From: Deltaproteobacteria bacterium
GTDB taxonomy: Bacteria; Myxococcota_A; UBA796; SXON01
Assembly: GCA_947445035.1 (NCBI GenBank)
Contig: CANFCK010000002.1
Location: 285,212 to 349,211, forward strand
Length of the DNA: 64,000 bases
Reading direction: 5' to 3'
Part shown: piece after piece, positions 34,154 to 41,230 of the stretch
How positions within the stretch are numbered: the stretch's first letter is position 1
Layout of the letters: the number at the start of each line of letters is the position of its first letter
The notes under the pieces: model-generated
Told to the model about the DNA's origin: nothing
Seen by the model: the letters and a program-made list of their open reading frames with translations, nothing else
Databases searched by the model: none
Made by a program: the position numbers and the translations under genes

Positions 34154-34933
34154 ATGCTTCGTCTGCGCACCTTGATGCTTGCCCTCGTCGTCGGCGTCGC
34201 CGCCCTCCACCCCGGCAACGCCACCGCCGCGCCGAAGCCGCTCTCGGCGGAAGAGGTCTACTCCCTCGGCCTGAAGTTCTTGCGGAACCGCGCCTACACC
34301 AAGGCGCTGGAACAGTTCAACCGGGTCCGCACCTTCTACCGGGACGATCCCTACTCGCTCAAAGCCGAGCTCGCGATTGCGGACATCCACTACCAGAAGA
34401 CCGAGTGGGTGGAAGCGCGCCTCGGCTACGAAGACTTCATGCGGGCCCATCCTCGTTACCCCGAGTTGGACCTGGTGATCTACCGCCTCGGGCTGGTGAT
34501 CTTCAAGGACGCGCCGACCGTGCCCGACCGCGACCAGACGATGACCCGGCGCACCGTGAGCACCTGGGCCGGCTTCTCAGCGCGCTTCCCTGAGTCCCAA
34601 CACCGGACCGAAGTTGAGAAGTTGTTGGCCAAAGCACAGGATCGCCTCGCCCGCAAGGAGCTGCGTATCGCCGAGTTCTACGCGCGCCGGGAGTCCTGGC
34701 CCTCGGTGGTCGGCCGGATCGAGCCGATGATGCGAACCTGGCCCGAAAGCTCCGTCCGCGGGGAATCGTTGGTGCTCTACGGTAAGGCGCTTCACCGGAT
34801 GGGCAACGACGATGCCGCACGCGCGGTGCTGGACTCGCTGAAGACCGCGCCGGGGGATGCCCAACGCGCCGGGCAGTTGGAACGGGAGCTTGCTCGGCCG
34901 ATGAAGAAGTCGGCGGCGCTGCCGACGGGCTGA
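34154..34933 (+). CDS. BamD/YbgF-like TPR protein, exported
   Basis: About 259 residues from ATG 34154 (ATG 34121 would add eleven residues before the signal). A signal peptide (LMLALVVGVAALHPGNATA) is followed by TPR-type helices: AYTKALEQFNRVRTFYRDDP, AELAIADIHYQKTEWVEAR, FMRAHPRYPELDLVIYRLG. This is the layout of BamD-type outer-membrane assembly lipoproteins, but there is no lipobox cysteine here, so it would be soluble in the periplasm or held by partners. C-terminal helices (RGESLVLYGKALHRMGNDD) resemble another TPR. It could be a BamD homologue or a CpoB-like cell-envelope factor. Confidence 0.8.
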   Translation: MLRLRTLMLALVVGVAALHPGNATAAPKPLSAEEVYSLGLKFLRNRAYTKALEQFNRVRTFYRDDPYSLKAELAIADIHYQKTEWVEARLGYEDFMRAHPRYPELDLVIYRLGLVIFKDAPTVPDRDQTMTRRTVSTWAGFSARFPESQHRTEVEKLLAKAQDRLARKELRIAEFYARRESWPSVVGRIEPMMRTWPESSVRGESLVLYGKALHRMGNDDAARAVLDSLKTAPGDAQRAGQLERELARPMKKSAALPTG

Positions 34934-34942
34934 GGCGCGGCG

Positions 34943-35545
34943 CTACCGCCCCGCGACGACCGCCGCGATCGCGTCGTAGTCGTGCTCCCCCACCGCGCCG
35001 TTGCGCACACAGCGCAGCTGGTCCGCTGGGTCGACAAACAGGTGAAGCGGCAAGGCGGCGCTCGCGTCCAGGCCGATGCTCTGCAACCACGGTGTCAGCT
35101 TGTCGATCTCGGCCAGCCGGGGCCCCTTGGGGAACTCCGGGTGCAGCAGCATGAAGCTGGAAAGATCAGTCGGCTTGGCGTCGACGCTCAGGAACTGCTG
35201 AGCGACCGGCGTACCGGCTTCGCCGAGCTTCTTGGCCCAGCCCTGGATGAGCGGCATCTCGGCGATGCACGGCTTGCACCAGGTGGCCCAGACGTTGACC
35301 CAGGTCCAGCCTGAGGCATTTTCTGGAGCGACGCCACCCGCGCCCACGGTGTCGAGCGCTGGGTAGGCAAAGGCGCCGCCGCCCCGCGTGTCGCAGAAGG
35401 CGTCGGGATCGGCGGCCTTGCGCGCGGGGGCTACCGCGGCATCGACCCGGCTTTTCTTGGGGCCCGGCGTTGGGGCCGGCGACGAGTCGCAGGCGAGCGA
35501 CAACAGCAGCAACATCACGGCGCTCAAAGGGTGCAATCGATCCAC
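34943..35545 (-). CDS. TlpA-like thioredoxin-fold lipoprotein
   Basis: About 200 residues. The signal with lipobox (LLLLSLAC) puts it on the periplasmic side. The thioredoxin fold has NVWATWCKPC, the redox-active pair, followed by IAEMPLIQGW and later LPLHLFVD, matching TlpA/ResA-type thioredoxins that reduce or isomerise periplasmic disulfides. ATG 35545 overlaps the previous gene by 22 bases; ATG 35515 is an alternative directly before the signal core. It is third in an operon with a VKOR-DsbA fusion and an OmpA-like protein, so it may supply the reducing or shuffling arm of that system. Confidence 0.88.
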   Translation of the reverse strand: MDRLHPLSAVMLLLLSLACDSSPAPTPGPKKSRVDAAVAPARKAADPDAFCDTRGGGAFAYPALDTVGAGGVAPENASGWTWVNVWATWCKPCIAEMPLIQGWAKKLGEAGTPVAQQFLSVDAKPTDLSSFMLLHPEFPKGPRLAEIDKLTPWLQSIGLDASAALPLHLFVDPADQLRCVRNGAVGEHDYDAIAAVVAGR

Positions 35546-36270
35546 GCGACGAACGCGGAACGGTTGAGCTCTTCCGGCTGACAGGTGGTGGCGTCGCCGC
35601 TGCGCTGCCAGCTACAGAACTCCTGGTCCAGCTGGGCGAACTCCTCACCCAACCACAAGAGCCCGACCTCTTTGTCGAGATCGGGGTCCTTGAAGGTCGA
35701 CCGGAGGTGTTCCAGCGCCGCGCCGCTGCGGGCCTGAGACAGCGTGCGGTTGTGTTCGACGCTGCCTTCCGGCGAGGAGCGCGCGACCACGAAGAAGTAG
35801 GAGGCGCCTTGTTGCTCGGAGAAGAGACGGTCCAAGAGCGCGGTGTCGGCCGGGTCCAACTCAGCCGAGTCCTTGTCGAACTGGAGGATGCCGGCTCGCT
35901 TGCCCAACGGGAGGAAAAGCGCGTTGAAATCGTTGCCGGAGACGGTGCCAGTGGCCTTTTTGGCCGACTTCTTGTCGGTGGCAACCGCCTGGGGGTTCAT
36001 CAGCGACTTGGCGTCGAGCGGCTGGCACCCGCGCCCGCCGCTGGGCCCGGCCAAGCCGCAGCTCTGCAGCACCCGGCGCAGCACCTTCTTGAGCTCCGGC
36101 GTGCAGTATCCGACGTCGGCCGCAGCGGCCGTCCCGCCTTCGACCTTCTCGACCGGGGCGGCTTCCGCCTGCTCGAGGCGGGTGGTGGCGGCCATCACCC
36201 AGCTGCTGACCATGAGGCTGGGGACCAGGAGGGTGCCCGCGGCGAGCGCGGCGTGAAGCGCGGTGTTCAT
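35524..36270 (-). CDS. OmpA-like C-terminal domain protein, exported
   Basis: About 248 residues from ATG 36270, which overlaps the stop of the VKOR-DsbA gene by four bases. An N-terminal hydrophobic stretch (AALAAGTLLVPSLMVSSWVMA) is a signal peptide or anchor. A low-complexity region and four cysteines follow. Residues about 145-215 match an OmpA/MotB peptidoglycan-binding domain (LQFDKDSAELDPADTALLDRL, then NRTLSQARSGAALEHLR). Some usual residues of the family core differ, so peptidoglycan binding is likely but not certain. Placement between two thiol-redox proteins suggests it is their scaffold or a client. Confidence 0.78.
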   Translation of the reverse strand: MNTALHAALAAGTLLVPSLMVSSWVMAATTRLEQAEAAPVEKVEGGTAAAADVGYCTPELKKVLRRVLQSCGLAGPSGGRGCQPLDAKSLMNPQAVATDKKSAKKATGTVSGNDFNALFLPLGKRAGILQFDKDSAELDPADTALLDRLFSEQQGASYFFVVARSSPEGSVEHNRTLSQARSGAALEHLRSTFKDPDLDKEVGLLWLGEEFAQLDQEFCSWQRSGDATTCQPEELNRSAFVAWIDCTL

Positions 36271-37523
36271 TTGGCCTCCTGGGGAGCGGCGGGCCTGGCG
36301 AGAAGGCGGGACAGGGCCCAATCCATTCCCAGGTCGGTGTCTTCGTCGCAGAGCTTGACGCCGTCAACATAGAGCTGCGGGGTCAGGATGGGAAGCTGAT
36401 TGGCCACTGCCCAACGGAGCGAGCGGTTGAGCTTGGTGCGGACCTCGGGCGAGCCCACGCACTTGTCCAACTCCGGAAACTGTGCCACCACCATGCGGCG
36501 AGCGGCCTCCGGATCTGCTTCGGTCGCGATGCGAACCTCTTCCTGGTGGGCGAAGGCCCACTCGATGACCGCATCCCGCTTGCCCTCGGCGCAGAGCACG
36601 GCCTCGCTGACGGTGCAGGCCCCCGCGTGGAGCGTGGTGGCAACGTTCCAGTTGCAGGTGTTGTCGAGCGGAAAGAGCACGGCCTGACGGTGGAGCTGGC
36701 CGGCGAGTCCGCTGGCCTCGAGCCGCTCTTCAAAGCCCTTGCAGGCGGGGCAGAGCGGATCGAAGACCTCGATGGCAGCGCGGCCTCCGGCGTTCTCGTC
36801 CAGCGGCACCATGATGCCGTAGGTGTCCTCGGGCTTGGGCAGGCTGCCACAGGCGCCGATGTACTTGGTGAAGTCGGGGGCGAGGATCAGGTACAAGAGC
36901 GCGGGCACGGCGACGAACCCGCCGAGGGTGCCGAAGCCGACGACCATGCCCATGACCCCGGCCCCGGAGGCGGGCGGCGCTTCAAGCTCGGGCTCGCCAG
37001 TGATGCCGATGTCTTCGCCGAGTCGCGGCGCCGCCGCCGACCGCCACGCACCCACCGCCGCGACCAGTACGCCGGCGCTGGAGAGGTAGGTGCCGACGCA
37101 CAGCTTGCAGAACTCGCCGATCTCATTGTAGGCGATGGTGCCCATCACCAACGACGCCAGCACCGGTACGATCGAGGCGAGCACGAGGAAGAAGGTGGCG
37201 TCACGATCGTCTTCGCGGCGGTTCAGGAACAGGTCCAGCGCGCGGAAGATCAAGAACGCGAACGTCGCGAGCCCAGGGAGGGAAATCGGAAGCCCGCCCC
37301 ACACCAAGGCACGGAAAACCGAGCTGTAGGGGCTCATCATCGCCAGGTGACAGCCGCTCGACGCGGACGCGTCCGACTCCAAAACGCCCGGGATCGCCGA
37401 ACAGTGGATGTCGTGAACCTGCCGGTCCAAGTGGCCGGCGAAGTCAAACGTCGAGAAGCCGGTGAAGTAGGCGCCGGCGACGGCGGACAGCAGCAGGAGA
37501 ATCGTGAACGGCCGTGGAGCCAT
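36267..37523 (-). CDS. VKOR (vitamin K epoxide reductase) family protein fused to DsbA-like thioredoxin domain
   Basis: A 418-residue fusion. The N-terminal 150 residues are the four- to five-helix VKOR domain, with a loop cysteine pair (about C41 and C58) and the quinone-linked redox pair CKLC (139-142). A helix at about 190-215 follows, then a DsbA-like domain with CPAC (258-261) and a late TPQLYVDG that gives the cis-Pro. VKOR-Trx fusions oxidise periplasmic proteins and pass electrons to quinones, replacing DsbB. It is the first gene of a leftward three-gene operon with an OmpA-like protein and a TlpA-like thioredoxin. Confidence 0.9.
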   Translation of the reverse strand: MAPRPFTILLLLSAVAGAYFTGFSTFDFAGHLDRQVHDIHCSAIPGVLESDASASSGCHLAMMSPYSSVFRALVWGGLPISLPGLATFAFLIFRALDLFLNRREDDRDATFFLVLASIVPVLASLVMGTIAYNEIGEFCKLCVGTYLSSAGVLVAAVGAWRSAAAPRLGEDIGITGEPELEAPPASGAGVMGMVVGFGTLGGFVAVPALLYLILAPDFTKYIGACGSLPKPEDTYGIMVPLDENAGGRAAIEVFDPLCPACKGFEERLEASGLAGQLHRQAVLFPLDNTCNWNVATTLHAGACTVSEAVLCAEGKRDAVIEWAFAHQEEVRIATEADPEAARRMVVAQFPELDKCVGSPEVRTKLNRSLRWAVANQLPILTPQLYVDGVKLCDEDTDLGMDWALSRLLARPAAPQEAK

Positions 37524-37546
37524 GCTTACTCGCGATGGATCGGAGG

Positions 37547-37575
37547 GGATTACCGTATATCTGTTGGTAAGTCAA
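37547..37575 (-). promoter_or_regulatory. Possible sigma-70-type promoter for the VKOR operon
   Basis: On the minus strand TTGACT (plus-strand 37570-37575) and TAATCC (37547-37552) are spaced by exactly 17 bases, ending about 23 bases before ATG 37523. The stretch is AT-richer than its surroundings. The -35 match is good, the -10 match is weak. Confidence 0.35.
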
Positions 37576-37587
37576 GAGATGTGACCG

Positions 37588-39381
37588 CTAAAGGAGGTCG
37601 CCCCACCAGATTGCGAACGCCCCGATCACCCCGCCGCCACCAGGATCTGTCCAGCCGGGCATGCCCACCACGAGGTCGGCCCGGCCGTCGCCGTCAATGT
37701 CCTTGCCCCCCGCGAGCACGTCGCCGGTATGCAGGAAACCCCGGTCGCCGTAGCGGGCCCAGGTCACCTCTTCGACGTCCCACTTATCGTCGGTGATGCC
37801 GCCCGGCACGATGAAGACAGCGCCCGCTTGCGGCTCGAAGGTCAGTCCAAGCGCAGTCGGGGCGCCTACCGCCAGCTCGTCAAGACCGTCCCCGTTCATA
37901 TCGCCGGCGGCAACCATCGCCGCGCCGAAGAGCGGCCCCGCATCGTCGTTGCGGTCGTCACCCAAGAGCACGAGGTCCGCGTCGTGCGCCTTCCACCCGA
38001 CCAGCGCCTCAGGCCGGTGAAAGACGTACACCGCGCCCACGTTGTTCTCCTGCCCGAGCGCGTAGGGCGCCCCCACGGCGAGGCTGTCCAAGCCGTCGCC
38101 GTCGCTGTCCCAGCTGGCGAGGGCGTAGCCGAAGAACTCGTACTCGCGCGCGCCATAGCGCCCGACACCAACGTCCCCACTCAAAACGACCTCGGCCTCG
38201 CCAAAGTCAGGCGACCAGAGGGCCACCGCGCCGCCCACAGCCACACCGGCGTCGGCCTGATGCCCGGCCAGCGCCACCAGCGTACCGCTACTCGTGCGCA
38301 GCGCAGTCAAGGCGCTCCCGACCAGCGCAAGTGTCCCGTCCCGGTTGCCCAGTCCGTGCAGATTGACCGATGCCAGTGCGTCCGCGGGTGTAGACGCATC
38401 TTCGGGCCAGGGCGCCGCCAGGAGCCACCCAGCGCCGCTGCCGCTCTCATACACCGCGCCGACCATGACGCTCTCCACCCCGTCCACCTGTCCCACCCCG
38501 ACGACCGACTCTCCGAAAAACCCGAGGGCCTGCACCCCATAGACCAGGGCGTCGGCCTCGGTCTCTCGGCTGTCGGCCGGTAGCTCGATGGCCAGGACAT
38601 AGGCACCCTCGCCGGCGACGCCGCTTTCGAAGCTGGGACAGCCGATCAACAGGTCCGGGGTTTCGTCGCCGACCACATTGGCGCTCGCCAGGGCCGTTCC
38701 CAGCTGGGGGTGCTGGGCGTCGAACCGAAACACCGCCTCATCCACGGTGTGCGTCGTCGCGCCAACGAGCGTCTCGGCCGAAAAGGCGGCGACCACGAAC
38801 GCGTAGGGTGCCGAGGCCACCACCTCCGGAAACCCGTCGCCATCGACGTCCTGGACGAGGAGCGCCTCCGGGAATTCGGCCCCGACCAGCGCCACGCCGG
38901 CGTCGATGCCCAGCACCACGCTGACCAGGCTGTCGACCGAGCACCCGGCCCCGCCCACGTCGCCGTCGCAATCGCTGTCAATCGACGCCAGGCAGTCTTC
39001 CGGTGCCCCTGGGAACGTTCCCGGCTCGTCGTCGTTGCAATCGCCGAGCGCCACCACCCCGGCGCTGCCCGGACAGGCCAACGTCGCGACGGCATCGTCG
39101 CTGGCATAGCCGTCTCCATCGGCGTCTGCGTACACATTCACCGCACCGGCGATCGTCGCGTCGGCGTCATCGCAGTCCCCCCCCAGCGCCACCAGACCCG
39201 CATCTCCCGAGCAGCCCACAGCCTCAGTCCCGCCACCGACACCGTCCCCGTCGCCATCCACATACAGCGCGCCAGGCGCCCCGACCGAGGCGTCGCCGTC
39301 GTCGCAATCATCGCCACTAAACGCTTTATCGGTGACGCCGTCTCCGTCGCGCTCGATCAGCCGCCCCGTGTCAACGTGCAT
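37588..39381 (-). CDS. FG-GAP beta-propeller protein with MopE-type repeats
   Basis: A 597-residue protein. Residues about 10-140 have MopE/thrombospondin-type-3-like repeats (DGDGVGGG, GGDCDDAD, DADGDGYAS) with about six Cys. The rest contains FG-GAP/integrin-like beta-propeller blades: VQDVDGDGFPEVVASAP, DETPDLLIGCP, GDMNGDGLDELAVGAP and KDIDGDGRADLVVGMP, each with a calcium-binding loop. Such proteins are surface adhesins or matrix proteins. No signal peptide is found at ATG 39381, although AGGG lies five bases upstream; either the true start is missing or the protein leaves by another route. It begins seven bases after the preceding gene, so they are probably co-transcribed. Confidence 0.8.
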   Translation of the reverse strand: MHVDTGRLIERDGDGVTDKAFSGDDCDDGDASVGAPGALYVDGDGDGVGGGTEAVGCSGDAGLVALGGDCDDADATIAGAVNVYADADGDGYASDDAVATLACPGSAGVVALGDCNDDEPGTFPGAPEDCLASIDSDCDGDVGGAGCSVDSLVSVVLGIDAGVALVGAEFPEALLVQDVDGDGFPEVVASAPYAFVVAAFSAETLVGATTHTVDEAVFRFDAQHPQLGTALASANVVGDETPDLLIGCPSFESGVAGEGAYVLAIELPADSRETEADALVYGVQALGFFGESVVGVGQVDGVESVMVGAVYESGSGAGWLLAAPWPEDASTPADALASVNLHGLGNRDGTLALVGSALTALRTSSGTLVALAGHQADAGVAVGGAVALWSPDFGEAEVVLSGDVGVGRYGAREYEFFGYALASWDSDGDGLDSLAVGAPYALGQENNVGAVYVFHRPEALVGWKAHDADLVLLGDDRNDDAGPLFGAAMVAAGDMNGDGLDELAVGAPTALGLTFEPQAGAVFIVPGGITDDKWDVEEVTWARYGDRGFLHTGDVLAGGKDIDGDGRADLVVGMPGWTDPGGGGVIGAFAIWWGDLL

Positions 39382-39387
39382 GGCGCC

Positions 39388-40155
39388 CTACCACCGCGCG
39401 ACGACGATGGCGCCGGCGAGCGCGAAGACCGCGACGCCACCTGCGCCGGCGGCGGCTGCGCTGTAGGTGTGATTGGCCTCGATTGCGCCGTCGAGCGTCG
39501 CAAGGTCCCCAGCTTCGAAAGCACGGTCGTGCTCCACCCACGCCAGCCCGTAGAGCACGCCGCCCGCCAATGCGGCGGCGCCCGCGACGCCGAAGAGGGG
39601 GTTTCGCGCCGGGTGCGGCGCGCGCGGATAACTTGGCAGCGTGCTCGGCGTCGTGACCGCACCGCGCGCTTCCACCCCGTCGATCCACTGCAGCACGAAA
39701 GGAACGCCCCGCGGCCCAACCCGCGAAGGGGCCCCGTTGACGTAGAGGGCGCCCCGCAGCGGCGGGCGCAGCGCGACGGGAGCGCCGCGCTTCGCCGGGG
39801 TGTCCCACAGCGCGCGCAGCGGGTGACCTTCGCCCGCGTAGGTGTCGTCAAGCGTCAGCGATGGGTCCGCAAGGCGCGCACCCGCGAAGGCCGCAGCGCT
39901 GTCGGGCATTTCCCGCCGAGCGAAGGCCGCCAGCCCTTCCAGGCGCAATAGCCGCCCCACGGTCGCGACCGGCAGTGGCGCGTTGACACAATCCAACAGG
40001 TCGGCCGTGCCTGCCGTGGTTTCCGCGAAGGCCGCAGCGCCGTCGCTCCAGGCCATTTCCGCGGCCAGCAGCCGTGCGTCAAGTTCGGCGACTGTACGCG
40101 GGACCGCACAGGCGGCCACCGCAGGGGCGAACAGTGCAAGCAGGGTGAGCAGCAC
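39388..40155 (-). CDS. Exported envelope protein with TPR-like helices and C-terminal membrane segments
   Basis: About 255 residues from GTG 40155. The N-terminal signal is LLTLLALFAPAVAACA. A helical part (LDARLLAAEMAWSDGAAAFA, RLLRLEGLAAFARREMP) looks like TPR-type repeats. Then comes a proline/glycine-rich beta portion with LYVNGAPSRVGPRG, resembling PEGA-like motifs, and two hydrophobic helices at the end (about 195-215 and 235-255). I do not recognise the family. It is divergent from pheS and immediately followed by the FG-GAP/MopE gene, so it may help display or export that protein. Confidence 0.62.
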   Translation of the reverse strand: MLLTLLALFAPAVAACAVPRTVAELDARLLAAEMAWSDGAAAFAETTAGTADLLDCVNAPLPVATVGRLLRLEGLAAFARREMPDSAAAFAGARLADPSLTLDDTYAGEGHPLRALWDTPAKRGAPVALRPPLRGALYVNGAPSRVGPRGVPFVLQWIDGVEARGAVTTPSTLPSYPRAPHPARNPLFGVAGAAALAGGVLYGLAWVEHDRAFEAGDLATLDGAIEANHTYSAAAAGAGGVAVFALAGAIVVARW

Positions 40156-40224
40156 GGCAACGGGATAACCCGCCGGTCGCTGGCGTATGGCGCCGACCCG
40201 AACCCGCGGATAGCGCCCGACCCG

Positions 40225-41223
40225 ATGAAGCTGGAAGAGATCCGCACGGCCCTCGCCGCCGACCTTGCCGAGGCCACCAACGAGGCCGCGCTCGCCGTGG
40301 TCAAGGCGCGCTACCTCGGCAAAGACGGCGTCGTCACCAACCTCCGCCGCAACGTCGACTTCTCGGCGATGACACCCGATGAGCGCAAGGGCTTTGGCCT
40401 CGCCTTCAACGAGCTGCGCTCCCTGGCAGAGTCCGAGTTGGACGCGGTACAAGCGCGCCTCTCCGCAGCGGCGCAGCCCGCCCCCGCTGGGTTCGACTAC
40501 ACGCTTCCGGCCGACGACCGCCGCCTCGGCAGCATCCACCCGATCATCGCCACCCAGCTTGAGATCGAGGACATCTTCCGCTCCATGGGCTTCTCGGTCT
40601 TCGCAGGCGACGAGGCGGTGTCCGAGTTCGAGAATTTTGACGCGCTGAACATTCCGGGGGACCACCCGGCGCGGGACATGCAGGACACCTTCTGGCTCGA
40701 AAATGGCATGGTCCTTCGCACCCACACCTCGTCGATGCAGAACCGCGCGATGCGGCAACTCGGCGTGCCCCTGCGCGCGATCTTCCCGGGGCGATGTTTC
40801 CGCAACGAAGCGCTCGACATCACCCACGAAAACACGTTCTACCAGCTGGAAGGGCTGCTCATTGATCGCGACGTATCGGTGGCCAACCTGATCGCAGTCA
40901 TGCGCGACTTCCTCGCGGCGGTTTTTCGGCGCGACATCGAAGTGAGACTGCGGCCGGGCTTCTTCCCCTTCGTCGAACCAGGCTTCGAGCTGGACTTTCG
41001 CACCACGCTCGGGGGTGTGCGCCGCTGGGTCGAGCTGATGCCGTGCGGAATGGTGCACCCGCAAGTCTTGCGCAATGCCGGCGTCGATCCCGACGTGTAC
41101 AGCGGTTTTGCCTTTGGGCTCGGGCTCACCCGCCTCGCCATGTTGCGGCACGGCGTCCCCGACGTCCGGCTTTTCAACAAAGCCGACCTTCGTTTCTGTC
41201 AGCAATTTCCCGCTTCCTTCTGA
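40225..41223 (+). CDS. pheS: Phenylalanine-tRNA ligase alpha subunit
   Basis: A 332-residue alpha subunit (E. coli has 327). It has the N-terminal coiled-coil (ARYLGKDGVVTNL), HPIIATQLEIEDIFRSMGF, the class II motif 2 LRTHTSSMQ and FRNEALDITHENTFYQLEG, and motif 3 in FAFGLGLTRLAMLRHGVPDVR. With PheT it forms an (alpha-beta)2 enzyme that charges tRNA-Phe. pheT starts seven bases after its stop. It stands divergent from the small envelope-protein gene. Confidence 0.97.
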   Translation: MKLEEIRTALAADLAEATNEAALAVVKARYLGKDGVVTNLRRNVDFSAMTPDERKGFGLAFNELRSLAESELDAVQARLSAAAQPAPAGFDYTLPADDRRLGSIHPIIATQLEIEDIFRSMGFSVFAGDEAVSEFENFDALNIPGDHPARDMQDTFWLENGMVLRTHTSSMQNRAMRQLGVPLRAIFPGRCFRNEALDITHENTFYQLEGLLIDRDVSVANLIAVMRDFLAAVFRRDIEVRLRPGFFPFVEPGFELDFRTTLGGVRRWVELMPCGMVHPQVLRNAGVDPDVYSGFAFGLGLTRLAMLRHGVPDVRLFNKADLRFCQQFPASF

Positions 41224-41230
41224 GGCGCCC

